Assembly: GCF_025273675.1 (NCBI RefSeq)
Contig: NZ_CP045809.1
Span: 2,356,001 to 2,420,000, forward strand
Origin: Gordonia pseudamarae
Lineage (GTDB): Bacteria; Actinomycetota; Actinomycetes; Mycobacteriales; Mycobacteriaceae
Length of the DNA: 64,000 nt
Direction of reading: 5' to 3'
The notes under the pieces are model-generated. The model ran no database searches. It was given only the letters and a program-made list of their open reading frames with translations, and was not told the DNA's origin. This document shows positions 53,899-62,773 of this stretch, piece by piece. Position 1 is the first letter of the stretch. Each line of letters opens with the position of its first letter. The position numbers and the translations under genes were made by a program.

Positions 53899-55050
53899 TC
53901 ACGCCGCTTGGCGGAGGGTGCCGTCGTTGTTGAGTCGGTTGAGGTGGCGGTTGAGGTGGTCGCGGGTGTATTTCCAGCCGAAGGGTTCAGCGTTCTGGTT
54001 GTAGCGGTCCTCGAAGGCGAGGATTCGTTGCGCGAGGTCATCGAGGTCGGTGAAGTCGCCGGTGGTGATGGCTTTGCGTTGCAGGATCGAGAAGTAGATC
54101 TCGACTTGGTTGAGCCACGAAGCGTGTACGGGCAGGTGCACCAGGACCGCGCTGGGGAACGCCTCACGCATCCGGTCGATCGATGCCTGCCCGGCGTGGG
54201 AGGAACCGTTGTCGACGATCCAGAACACCCGCTTCGCTGAGGCATACGGTTCCTGGGTCATCACTTGTTTCACGAGGTGGGTGAACGGCACGATCCCGGT
54301 CTTCGGTGCTGTCATTCCATGCACCTGGGCGTGGTGGACGTCGTAGGCAGCGAAGTAGGCCAGCGTGCCACCGCGGCGGTACTCGAACTCGACTCTGCGT
54401 GGTTGCCCTGGTGCCGCGGGTGTTTCGGGGTGACGCCGCCTGAGGGCTTGCAGCTGGGACTTCTCATCGGCGCTGATCACGTATTCATCAGCGCCGAGCT
54501 CGACACCGTTGTACTGCCGTTGGTACAGGTCCAGCACCGGACTTGCTTTGACCGCGAAGTCGGGGTCGCGGGGAAAGATCCAGGACCGATGCTGCCACGG
54601 CTTGATCGCATCGGCGGCCAACCACCGGCCGATCGTGGACGGCGAGACTGGCCGCACCAGCCCGGCCGCAACCGCGTGTGTGCTGAGTTCGGCGGTCGAC
54701 CACCTCGTTAACGGCAGATCGTGGTCGGCCGGTCGCGTGCACGCGAGTGCTTTGACCTCGGCAACCTCGACCGGGGTGAACACCGGTGGCCGCCCTGATC
54801 GGGGCCGGTCCTTAAGCCCGTCAAGACGCTGCACGCAGAAGCGATGTCGCCAGCGGCGGGCGGTGTCCTCGCAGACCCCCACGTCGCGGGCAATCTGGGC
54901 GTTCGCGACACCGTCAGCAGCAGCGAGCACGATCCGGGCACGCAGCAGATCGCGATGGGGGCATTTCGCGGCGTTCGCGCGGCGTGTCAGGACATGTCGT
55001 TCTTCATCGGTGAGGACCACGACGTCAGCACTGGTGAGAGTCACATCCAT
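53899..55050 (-). CDS. IS630 family transposase (copy 2)
   Basis: 383 residues, identical in sequence to the transposase of copy 1: intact HTH, linker and DDE residues (SADEK, VDNGSSH, NQVEIYF). Confidence 0.93.
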   Translation of the reverse strand: MDVTLTSADVVVLTDEERHVLTRRANAAKCPHRDLLRARIVLAAADGVANAQIARDVGVCEDTARRWRHRFCVQRLDGLKDRPRSGRPPVFTPVEVAEVKALACTRPADHDLPLTRWSTAELSTHAVAAGLVRPVSPSTIGRWLAADAIKPWQHRSWIFPRDPDFAVKASPVLDLYQRQYNGVELGADEYVISADEKSQLQALRRRHPETPAAPGQPRRVEFEYRRGGTLAYFAAYDVHHAQVHGMTAPKTGIVPFTHLVKQVMTQEPYASAKRVFWIVDNGSSHAGQASIDRMREAFPSAVLVHLPVHASWLNQVEIYFSILQRKAITTGDFTDLDDLAQRILAFEDRYNQNAEPFGWKYTRDHLNRHLNRLNNDGTLRQAA

Positions 55051-55129
55051 TTCTGACGCTCCGAGCCGCCGGAGGCCAAGACGCCACGCCGACACCGAAC
55101 AGATCAAGGCAGCACATGACGATGCCACG

Positions 55130-55507
55130 ATGATGAGAATCATGGCGAAGATCCCCGACTCGACCCAGACCTCGCTACGGCAAAAGCTCCTGGCCCGCGC
55201 CGCCGAACGCTGGCCCCAGATCCAGACCCTGCACACCCGCTACCGTGCGGGGTTCGCCTACATCGACGCCACCCTCACCGACGGCGAGGAGGTGAAGCTA
55301 TGCCGGCTGCGCTACGCCGGATCGGCCAACCAATGGGGCTTCGCGATCTACCGCGCCAGCCACAACGACTACGAACAAGCCGTCCTCCCCACCGGCTGGC
55401 CCTCAGGCACCCCCGAGCAAGCCCTCGACACCGCCTGCGGCCTCTACCTCAACGACCCCACCACCTGGCTCCCAGACCCCCGACGAACTAACGGCGATAC
55501 CCACTAG
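55130..55507 (+). CDS. IS630 passenger protein of unknown function (copy 2)
   Basis: 125 residues, identical to the passenger protein of copy 1; its stop codon is again formed at the terminal CTAG. Confidence 0.7.
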   Translation: MMRIMAKIPDSTQTSLRQKLLARAAERWPQIQTLHTRYRAGFAYIDATLTDGEEVKLCRLRYAGSANQWGFAIYRASHNDYEQAVLPTGWPSGTPEQALDTACGLYLNDPTTWLPDPRRTNGDTH

Positions 55508-55607
55508 CGGTCTCGCCGCGGGCGGCCCACACTTTGAACCTCACTCGGTGCAGCATTGACCGGCGCGACCGGATCTGTCCTCGGTCACGTTCTCGGAACA
55601 AGCTGAC

Positions 55608-55624
55608 GTCAACCAAGGGTTGAC
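55608..55624. promoter_or_regulatory. Operator palindrome 1 before the Clp-N remnant
   Basis: GTCAACC-AAG-GGTTGAC, perfect 7+7 inverted repeat. Confidence 0.7.
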
Positions 55625-55635
55625 GGTCGTTGGTT

Positions 55636-55652
55636 GTCAACCTATGGTTGAC
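55636..55652. promoter_or_regulatory. Operator palindrome 2 before the Clp-N remnant
   Basis: GTCAACC-TAT-GGTTGAC, same arms as the palindrome 28 bp upstream. Confidence 0.7.
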
Positions 55653-55663
55653 GGCCGCCCGCA

Positions 55664-55849
55664 CTGGTACCGTTCAGCGCCGACGCCAAGAAGGTTCTGG
55701 AACAGAGCTTCCGGGAGGCGTTGCGGCTCGGCCACAACTACGTCGGCACCGAACACATTCTGCTGGCGCTCCTGGAGGCCGAGAACGGCGCGGGTCCCCT
55801 GCACGCGGCCGGCGCCACCAAGGCCGCCACCGAGGCGTTCGTGGTGTAG
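55664..55849 (+). pseudogene. Clp N-terminal-domain protein remnant (ClpC2-like)
   Basis: 61 codons from CTG 55664 to TAG 55849 encode one Clp_N repeat: VPFSADAKKVLEQSFREALR, LGHNYVGTEHILLALLEAEN, GAGPLHAAGA. No ATG or GTG is in frame (a TGA lies seven codons before the VPFSA segment), and the usual second repeat is gone, so it is a remnant. The intact family includes ClpC2, an adaptor-like decoy of the ClpC1 N-domain. Two identical-arm palindromes upstream look like its old operator. Confidence 0.65.
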
Positions 55850-55928
55850 ATCCTGTCGGTGTAGCTTCGCGCCGTCCCCGGCCGGCCCCCCGACCGGCCC
55901 ACGTCCGGACCGGCACGCACCGCGGCGG

Positions 55929-57608
55929 TCAGTCGGCGCGCAGGAGTATCACCCCGCTGGGGGTCAGACCCCCGCTGGAGACCACACCGACCTTGGCGCC
56001 GGACACCTGCCGCTCCCCCGCGTCACCGCGCAGCTGGACGATCGCCTCACGCAACAGACCCATCCCGTGGGTGCGGCCGTGAGAAAGCTGACCGCCGTGC
56101 GTGTTCAGCGGCAGGATGCCGTCGCGGGCGATGTTGTGGCCGCCGTCGAGGAAGTCCTTGGCCTCACCGATTCCGCAGAAGCCGAGCGCCTCGATCCACG
56201 ACAGGCAGTTGAAACTGAAACCGTCGTAGAGCTGGGCGATGTCGACGTCGGCGGGTGTGAGGTCGGTTCGTGTCCACAGATGCGAGGCCGGCCCGAGGAC
56301 CTGCGGCTCGTGGGTGGACGTGGACTGATCCCACGGCAGCGGTTCCATGATCTGGGTGCCCACGGCCTCCACCCGGATCGGCGTGACCGCCAGATCGCCG
56401 GCGGTGTCGGCGGCCGAGACGATAACCGCGACCGACGCGTCGCACGGCACATCACAGTCGAGCAGACCGAACGGGGTGGTGATGGACCGCGCCGCGAGGT
56501 ACTCGTCCATGGTCAGCGGGTCCCGGTAGATCGCCTCGGGGTTGAGCGCGGCGTTGGCGCGCTGGTTCAGCGCGATCCAGCCCAGGGTCTCCTTGGTGGT
56601 GCCGTACTTGTGGAAATGACGGTGCGCGGTCTGGGCGAGCGTGTGGGCCGCGGAGATGGCACCGAACGGCATCGACCAGCCCATCAGCCCCGACGCGCGG
56701 CCCATCGCCGGCCGCGGCAGCCGGCCCTGTTTGACCCAGTCGTCGTTGGTGGCCTGCCACACGGTGCGAAAACACAACACATGCCGGGCCAGGCCGGTGG
56801 CCACCGCCATCATCGCCGCGATCACCGAGCCGCCCGGCCCGAAGGTCTCGCCGCCGCCGTTGTACCAGGTCGGGTTGATCCGCAAGGCCGATTCGAGCGC
56901 GGTGACCCCGCCTTCGCTGTAGCCGCCGTCGGCGGTGCCCGCCGGATAGGTGGACAGGCCGTCGATGTCGTCGAAGGTCAGTCCGGCATCGGCGACGGCG
57001 CGCTCACACGCCTCTATGGTCAGCGCCAGCGGCGGCCTGCCCAGGCGCCGGCCGATGCCGGAGGCACCCACGCCGCTGATGATGGCCTTGTCCTCGAACT
57101 TGGTGCTCGACGCGCGGGGCCGCACCCGTGCCGGGTAGTCCTGCGGTGCGATCTCGTCGTCGGGGATCTCCCGGATCACGGTGTCGTCGGTGCGTGGTCG
57201 GAACAGCGGGAACCACACGTCGCCCGAGGCGTCGCCCTGCTGGTCGAACACCACCTCGACCGGCTGCCCGAGGTGCACCTGATCGGGCTCGCAGCCGGTG
57301 ATGCGGGTGGTCAGCCGCACCCGTGGGTCCTCGTCGAGGGCCACCTCCGCGATCACGTACGGCGGGGGGATGCCGGGCAGGCCGAACCGTTCGTTGACGG
57401 TGTAGCCGAACACGATTCCGTTGCCGGAGAGCTCCTGCGCGTGCTGCTCCCAGGACCGGCAGCGCGGGCAGATCGGCTTCGGCGGATGGATCAGTGCCGT
57501 ACACGAATCACACTGGAGGACCCGCAGCACCCCGTCCTTGCCCGAGGTCCAGAAGAACTCGGTCTCCGGGGTCACCAGCGGCAGAACGGGGGGCGGGGCG
57601 TCACTCAT
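55929..57608 (-). CDS. DUF35 OB-fold / thiolase-like fusion (Ltp2-type lyase)
   Basis: 559 residues. Residues 1-130: DUF35 with zinc ribbon C-x2-C...C-x2-C (LQCDSCTALIHPPKPICPRC) and OB fold (FGYTVNERFGLP). From about 185: thiolase-like domain (SGVGASGIGRRLGRPPLALT) ending in NTHGGQLSHGRTHGMG. Where thiolases carry the nucleophile Cys this protein has FGPGGSVIAAMMAVATG, so Claisen chemistry is unlikely; the best analogy is the Ltp2-DUF35 aldolase pair of steroid side-chain degradation, here fused. ATG at 57608; the start at 57626 is less likely. Confidence 0.82.
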   Translation of the reverse strand: MSDAPPPVLPLVTPETEFFWTSGKDGVLRVLQCDSCTALIHPPKPICPRCRSWEQHAQELSGNGIVFGYTVNERFGLPGIPPPYVIAEVALDEDPRVRLTTRITGCEPDQVHLGQPVEVVFDQQGDASGDVWFPLFRPRTDDTVIREIPDDEIAPQDYPARVRPRASSTKFEDKAIISGVGASGIGRRLGRPPLALTIEACERAVADAGLTFDDIDGLSTYPAGTADGGYSEGGVTALESALRINPTWYNGGGETFGPGGSVIAAMMAVATGLARHVLCFRTVWQATNDDWVKQGRLPRPAMGRASGLMGWSMPFGAISAAHTLAQTAHRHFHKYGTTKETLGWIALNQRANAALNPEAIYRDPLTMDEYLAARSITTPFGLLDCDVPCDASVAVIVSAADTAGDLAVTPIRVEAVGTQIMEPLPWDQSTSTHEPQVLGPASHLWTRTDLTPADVDIAQLYDGFSFNCLSWIEALGFCGIGEAKDFLDGGHNIARDGILPLNTHGGQLSHGRTHGMGLLREAIVQLRGDAGERQVSGAKVGVVSSGGLTPSGVILLRAD

Positions 57609-57638
57609 CGGGATCCTCTCGGGCACACGATCGGCATT

Positions 57639-57657
57639 TACGGTAAGGCTAACAGTT
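57639..57657 (-). promoter_or_regulatory. Weak IdeR-box-like site
   Basis: TACGGTAAGGCTAACAGTT matches TWAGGTWAGSCTWACCTWA at 15 of 19 positions, with a good left half and a poor right half, 31 bp upstream of the DUF35-thiolase start. Confidence 0.25.
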
Positions 57658-57735
57658 GCCTGTCGTGCCCTGTTTCCGATCGTCCCGGACAGCGATACGC
57701 CCCACCCCCGGGGGCCCGCACCAGGGATCTGAGGG

Positions 57736-59190
57736 TCAGCCGATCGAACGGGCCCGCACCAGGCCCCCGTCGGCGGGAATCATGGTGACATTGCGGTGCT
57801 GCGGACGTTCGGCGGGCCGATCGGTGGTCTCCAGGTCGACGCGGCGCAGGATTTCGGTCACCACGGTGTTGAGCTCGGCCATCGCCAGCGGCGCGCCGAG
57901 GCATCGGCGGATACCGCCGCCGAACGGCATGAAGGTGTGCGCGGTGGGCCGGATGTCGAAGAACCGGGTGGGATCGAACGCGAACGGCCGCGGGTACAGA
58001 TCATCGCGGTGATGCAGCAGCAGAATGCTGACCCCCGCGAACACCCCGGCCTCCACCCGCTGTGACCCGAACTGCCACGGCACCATCAGCGTCCGCGCCA
58101 CCAGCGGCACCACCGGGCGCGCGCGCATCGACTCGTTGAGCAGGGCGTCGATGTAGTTGTCATTGCCGGCGAGCGCGGCTTCGCGGGCGTGGGCATACAC
58201 CTCCGGATGCCGGGTCAGCCGCTCGAAGGTCCACGCCACGGCGTTGGTCGTCGTCTCGTGCCCGGCCAGTAGCAGGGTGACGAGCTCGTCGCGGATTTCG
58301 CTGTCCGGCAGGGGGTTTCCGTCCTCGTCCCGGGTGTCGAGCAGTAGCTGAGCGATATCACTGCGATCGGGGTCCGGCTGGGCGCGGCGTTCATCGAGCA
58401 CCCGGTAGAGCGCTCGGTCCATCGGCCGCAGCACCACCTTGGTGAGACCGACCGGACTCGCCGAACGCGAGTTGAGCAGCTGGGCGAGTGTGGCCACAGG
58501 CCTGGCCGACCACCTCAGCAGGCGCAGCGTCGTGGCCCGCAGGTCGCGTTCGGCCGATGTTGTGGGGATGCCGTCGGGAAGGCCGAACACCGCCGACAAA
58601 ATCACGTCGAGCGTGATCTGCTGGGCGATGTCGGCGACCGGCACGAGTTCGCCGACCGGCCAGGCGTCGATGTGTTTGGCGGTGGCGGTGTCGATACCGT
58701 CGCGGTAGGCGGCCACCGCCTTCCCGTGAAAGCGCGGTAGCAACATCGAACGCTGCCGACGGTGCCGGGCGCCGACCGAGGTCAGCACCGACTCACTCCC
58801 GACGATCGGGGCCAGCGGTGACATCCGGGTGGCCGACGGCGCCAGCCGGGGGTCGGCGGTCATCAACGATTTGATGTGTGCCGGATGGGACAGGATCGCG
58901 ATCCGGCCCGGCCCGCCCGCGACCTCGTAGCGCAGTACGCCCGAATTCTCGGCGGCATCGGCGAAGAACATGTCCGCCGGCCGCCGGACGAGGCGGATGG
59001 ACCGGGCCAGCACACCCGGTGAGGTGGATGGGCGGGTGAGTACCGATCGCACGTCGTCGGGTGCCGATGTCTCCAGCGGAGCCGCGCGTTCGTCGCCGCC
59101 GGTGATCCCGGACCTGACGTCGGCTCCGCGATGATGCCAGAGCCGGGTGGCGCCGGGCATGGAGATCGAGGGGGCGGTGAGGAGATTCAT
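57736..59190 (-). CDS. Cytochrome P450
   Basis: 484 residues. I-helix TLLLAGHETTTNAVAWTFER (acid-alcohol pair replaced by Glu-Thr-Thr, normal), ExxR in LLNESMRARPVVPLVA and the haem loop FMPFGGGIRRCLGAPLAMAE with the axial Cys. Soluble, no membrane anchor; the first 40 residues are non-conserved. It belongs to the mycobacterial-type unspecific-substrate P450s. No ferredoxin gene is adjacent. 127 bp upstream of the DUF35-thiolase gene on the same strand, so a lipid or sterol route is possible. Confidence 0.93.
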   Translation of the reverse strand: MNLLTAPSISMPGATRLWHHRGADVRSGITGGDERAAPLETSAPDDVRSVLTRPSTSPGVLARSIRLVRRPADMFFADAAENSGVLRYEVAGGPGRIAILSHPAHIKSLMTADPRLAPSATRMSPLAPIVGSESVLTSVGARHRRQRSMLLPRFHGKAVAAYRDGIDTATAKHIDAWPVGELVPVADIAQQITLDVILSAVFGLPDGIPTTSAERDLRATTLRLLRWSARPVATLAQLLNSRSASPVGLTKVVLRPMDRALYRVLDERRAQPDPDRSDIAQLLLDTRDEDGNPLPDSEIRDELVTLLLAGHETTTNAVAWTFERLTRHPEVYAHAREAALAGNDNYIDALLNESMRARPVVPLVARTLMVPWQFGSQRVEAGVFAGVSILLLHHRDDLYPRPFAFDPTRFFDIRPTAHTFMPFGGGIRRCLGAPLAMAELNTVVTEILRRVDLETTDRPAERPQHRNVTMIPADGGLVRARSIG

Positions 59191-59221
59191 GTCTCGGAGC
59201 TCCTAGATCGTCGCGGTGTGT

Positions 59222-59467
59222 TCAACGATAGATCGTTGCCGGGCCCATCAGTGGCAGGTGGCGCGGCCGCACCCGGGTGGCCGATGGCTGCGGCCGCTTC
59301 TCGGCGGCGGCCTCGCGTCGGGCACGTCGGGCGCGCTGTTCGTCCTGCCGGTGCCGTTGGTCGATCGTGGCGTCGATCTCACGTTGACCGTAGTCGAGGC
59401 TCCCCGAGTTGTGCGCGAGCCCGGCAATGACGAGGATCGCGGCAATACTGATCAGTACCCACCACAT
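59222..59467 (-). CDS. Small single-pass membrane protein
   Basis: 81 residues: N-terminal helix MWWVLISIAAILVIAGLAHN, then a highly charged, probably helical cytoplasmic tail (REIDATIDQRHRQDEQRARR). AAGGAGAA lies 6 bases before the ATG. No recognised family. Located between the P450 and two-component genes. Confidence 0.65.
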   Translation of the reverse strand: MWWVLISIAAILVIAGLAHNSGSLDYGQREIDATIDQRHRQDEQRARRARREAAAEKRPQPSATRVRPRHLPLMGPATIYR

Positions 59468-59648
59468 CGGATTCTCCTTCTCGTCGGTAGGGAGACACGG
59501 GTTGCGTTTCCCTCTGCACACCACGGTATGAGGATCGTTTCCGCAGTTCAGCCGCCCTTGGGTGGAACTGGGTACTCGACCGTGGGCGGAGGACGAATCC
59601 ACCCCTGGGTGGAGGTAACCGGGCCGGTGGAGGCGATACACTCGACCG

Positions 59649-60875
59649 ATGCGCTGGCTGCTCAGGCGAAGTGAGATCTTGTTCTGCCGGCTGGGGTACG
59701 ACTATCCGCCGGTCTATTTGCTGATCGCCGACGCCGGCCTGATCCTGTTCTGCGCGATCGCCACGATCCAGCGGTACGCCTCGGGTGTCTCGGGCAGCGA
59801 CTGGGTGTATCTGGGTGTGGTGTGGGCACTGGCGGCGTGGCTGACCGTCGGCGAGCTGCTGATCTGCACGTTCGACGCGGTCGGCGGGCCGATCGACACC
59901 CTCATTCCGTTCATGATGATCGCGCTGGTGTCGGTGTTCTGGTGTGTGCCACTGGACCCCGGTGCCGCGCATGGCGACGTGGCACCACTGCTGCTGGCGC
60001 TCGGCGCGGCGATGTGCGCGGCTGTCGCACCGAACAAGCGAGGGGTACTACACCTCTCGATGTACCTGGCGGCCGTCGTCGTGGGGGTGGCGGTGGGTGC
60101 GACCGACCTGGGCTGGATGATCTCGAGCATGGTCGTTCTGGGCTGGGCCACCGGATTCCTGCTGCAGAAGCAACTGTTGCTGATGCAGGCCGAACGACGT
60201 GAACGCGCCAGGCAGTACGCACTCGACCGTGCCGGGATCGCCGCCGAGGTACACGATGTGGTCGCACATTCGTTGAGCATCGTGCTGCTCAACGTCACCG
60301 CCGCCAGGCGGGCCATCGAGTCGGGTCAGTGTCCGGAGAACGACAGCGATATCGCCGAGGCGCTCGATGCCTTGCGCGATGCCGAAGGCCAGGGGCGGGC
60401 GGCGATGAACGACGTGCGGCGCACGATCGAACTGCTGCGCGACGAGTCCGCACCCGAGCAGCCGCAGCCTGGCCTGTCCGACATCGAGGCACTGATCGAC
60501 GGTTTCCGGCGGGCGGGATCGCCGGTGACGGCGCGGATGGAGCCGCCCGCCGTTGCGCTGAGCAGTGCGACCGAACTCGCGGTGTATCGGGTGGTGCAGG
60601 AATCGTTGTCGAATGCGTCCAAACACGCGGCCGGCGCACCGGTGAATATCTCGCTGGGCCCCGCTGAGCGGGCGGAGTTCGTGGTGCGCGTGTCCAATCC
60701 GGTCCCCGACGGCCACCCGGCCGGGACCCGCGGTTACGGACTTCCCGGCATGGTGTCGCGGGTGGAGAACCTCGACGGATCGCTGCGGGCCGGGGTCGAG
60801 CAGGGTCAATGGTGTGTGGAGGCGGTCTTCGGTGCCGTCGGGGCGGCCGAGGACGGCGTGGGGGTGAACAGGTGA
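59649..60875 (+). CDS. Sensor histidine kinase, NarL/DesK type
   Basis: 408 residues. Five or six membrane helices to about 175 (DAGLILFCAIATIQRYASG, MYLAAVVVGVAVGATDLGWM), then the HisKA_3 dimerisation helix with phospho-acceptor His in IAAEVHDVVAHSLSIVLLN and a HATPase with N-box VYRVVQESLSNASKHAAG and G-box GYGLPGMVSRVE. The signal is unknown. TACACT 6 bases before the ATG suggests a leaderless message. Overlaps the regulator gene by 4 bp. Confidence 0.92.
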   Translation: MRWLLRRSEILFCRLGYDYPPVYLLIADAGLILFCAIATIQRYASGVSGSDWVYLGVVWALAAWLTVGELLICTFDAVGGPIDTLIPFMMIALVSVFWCVPLDPGAAHGDVAPLLLALGAAMCAAVAPNKRGVLHLSMYLAAVVVGVAVGATDLGWMISSMVVLGWATGFLLQKQLLLMQAERRERARQYALDRAGIAAEVHDVVAHSLSIVLLNVTAARRAIESGQCPENDSDIAEALDALRDAEGQGRAAMNDVRRTIELLRDESAPEQPQPGLSDIEALIDGFRRAGSPVTARMEPPAVALSSATELAVYRVVQESLSNASKHAAGAPVNISLGPAERAEFVVRVSNPVPDGHPAGTRGYGLPGMVSRVENLDGSLRAGVEQGQWCVEAVFGAVGAAEDGVGVNR

Positions 60876-61552
60876 CGGTCGAGGATATCCGGGTACTGCT
60901 CGTCGACGATCAGGAACTGGTGCGATCGGGGCTGCGCCGAATTCTGCGCCGCAAGGACGGGTTCGACGTGGTGGCCGAATGCGCCGACGGCGATGAGGTG
61001 CCCGCCGCGGTCGCGGCCTGCTCCCCCGACGTCGTCGTGATGGATCTGCGGATGAAACGGGTCAGTGGGATGGAGGCCACCCGGCGGCTGGTGGCGTCGG
61101 CGAACGATCAGCACCGGGCGCCGCCGGTGCTGGTGCTCACCACCTTCAGCGACGAGGAGTTGCTCTCGGAGGCATTGCGGGCGGGGGCGGCGGGGTTCGT
61201 GCTCAAGGAGTCCTCGGCCGAGGAACTGATCCGTGCGGTCCGGTTGGTGGCGGCCGGTGAGTCGGTGCTCGACCCGGCGATCACCGCGTCGGTGCTGCAC
61301 ACCTATCGCAATGCGGGTGGTCCGCCGAAGTCGGATGCGGCCGCGCTGGACCGGTTGACCGCCCGGGAACGGACCGTGCTGGAACTGATCGCACGTGGTA
61401 TGACCAACGATGAGATCGCCGCCGAACTGGTGATTTCGGTGGTGACGGTCAAGAGTCATGTGGGTGCCGTCTTCCGGGCGCTCGGCGTACGTGATCGCGC
61501 GGCGGCGGTGGTGTTCGCCTTCGATCACGGGGTGGTCGCCCCTCGCCGATGA
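60872..61552 (+). CDS. NarL/LuxR family response regulator
   Basis: 226 residues. Receiver: acidic pocket VLLVDDQELVRSG, phospho-Asp in DVVVMDLRMKRVSGM, Thr and Lys in VLVLTTFSDE and GFVLKESSAEEL. Output LuxR HTH: LTARERTVLELIARGMTNDE and VVTVKSHVGAVFRALGVRDR. GTG start on a GTGA overlap with the kinase. Targets unknown. Confidence 0.93.
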   Translation: MTVEDIRVLLVDDQELVRSGLRRILRRKDGFDVVAECADGDEVPAAVAACSPDVVVMDLRMKRVSGMEATRRLVASANDQHRAPPVLVLTTFSDEELLSEALRAGAAGFVLKESSAEELIRAVRLVAAGESVLDPAITASVLHTYRNAGGPPKSDAAALDRLTARERTVLELIARGMTNDEIAAELVISVVTVKSHVGAVFRALGVRDRAAAVVFAFDHGVVAPRR

Positions 61553-61625
61553 TCGGGTGCGGCCACCCCGACCCCGGCGGCAGGTTGTCCCGGCCGCAAC
61601 CCGTGTGCCGGGCTAGGGTGACGGC

Positions 61626-62741
61626 ATGGTTATGGCAGATCGCGCCGAGGTGCGCACGGCGTCGGCACCGATCACCGCGCTGGCGGTGGCCGGGCTCGCC
61701 GGCAACCTGCTCACCGGTCTCGCGCAGGTTCCGCTGCGGCGGCCCTGGCACGGACCGTCGGGGCTGCTCGACAATGTGGGGCAGGCGGTCACCCGGCAGG
61801 TGGTGCGGTCGTTGATGGGCTATTCGATGGGGTTGCCCATCGAGGAGTTGAGGTCGATGGAGAAGGTGCTCGACGGCATCTGCCGGTTGGTGATGCCGCC
61901 GTTCGTCGAATTGTCCGACGACGTCGAGATCACCGCCGACGTGGTCGGCGGTGTTCCCGGGCTGTGGTGTCGCGCCAGGGCCAGCACCGACGCCTACGTC
62001 GGTGAGGGCGAGCAGAAGGATCCGATCGGTGCCACCATCCTGTATCTGCACGGCGGCGGATACATCGGCACCTCGCCCATGATGTATTCGGCGTTCGCAT
62101 CGTCGCTGGTACAGGCGACCGGCGCCGAGATCTTCATCGCCGACTACCGGATGGCGCCGGAATTTCCGTTCCCGGCCGGTGTTCTCGATGCCGCCGCGGT
62201 GTACCGCGACCTGATGGACCGTGGCGTCGATCCCGAGCACCTCGTCGTCGCCGGGGATTCGGGCGGTGGTGGGCTCGCGGCGTCGTTGCTGATCTATCTG
62301 CACGAGAAGTTGATGCCCGCGCCGGCCGCCCTGGTGCTGTTCTCCCCCGAGATCGACCTCGACCTCGACCATCCGTCGATGGTCGACAACGCGTCGAAGG
62401 ACATTCTGCCGTGGAGTATTCCGGTCGCCCCCTATCTGCACGGCGTGCAGCCCAACGACCGGAGGGTCTCGATCGCGCATGCCGACCCGGACCCGGCGTG
62501 GTTTCCGTACACCTTCGTGTGCTGGGGCGCCGACGAGATGCTGCGCGACGGCATCCGCGAGTTCGTGCAACGACTGCGGGACAACGGGATCGAGGTGTGG
62601 GCTATGGAAGAGTACGGAATGTTCCATGTCTTCCCGATCCTGATGCCGTGGGCGGAGGCCTCCAAGCGGGTGTTCCGGTCCCTCGACCGGCTCGCCCGCC
62701 GGCACGTGCGACCGGACCCGGAGGCCAGCGCGACGCACTGA
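61626..62741 (+). CDS. HSL-type alpha/beta hydrolase (esterase/lipase)
   Basis: 371 residues. Oxyanion motif ILYLHGGGYIGTSPMMYSAF, nucleophile Ser in LVVAGDSGGGGLAASLLIYL, catalytic Asp in CWGADEMLRDG and His in EYGMFHVFPILMP. The hormone-sensitive-lipase family hydrolyses short to medium acyl esters. A 110-residue N-terminal region precedes the core. -10-like TAGGGT 6 bases before the ATG (leaderless type). Convergent with the LLM gene. Confidence 0.9.
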   Translation: MVMADRAEVRTASAPITALAVAGLAGNLLTGLAQVPLRRPWHGPSGLLDNVGQAVTRQVVRSLMGYSMGLPIEELRSMEKVLDGICRLVMPPFVELSDDVEITADVVGGVPGLWCRARASTDAYVGEGEQKDPIGATILYLHGGGYIGTSPMMYSAFASSLVQATGAEIFIADYRMAPEFPFPAGVLDAAAVYRDLMDRGVDPEHLVVAGDSGGGGLAASLLIYLHEKLMPAPAALVLFSPEIDLDLDHPSMVDNASKDILPWSIPVAPYLHGVQPNDRRVSIAHADPDPAWFPYTFVCWGADEMLRDGIREFVQRLRDNGIEVWAMEEYGMFHVFPILMPWAEASKRVFRSLDRLARRHVRPDPEASATH

Positions 62742-62773
62742 GTCGACGCACCGGGCCCTCGCCGGTGCCGGGC

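Larger units (their letters stand above)
53868..55507 (-). mobile_element. IS630-family insertion sequence with passenger gene, copy 2
   Basis: Same 1,640-bp element as at 37626-39265, in the same orientation and with the same CTAG ends and encoded proteins. Flanks differ (GCCGACG before, CGGTCTC after), so it is an independent insertion. Degenerate genes lie on both sides. Confidence 0.9.
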
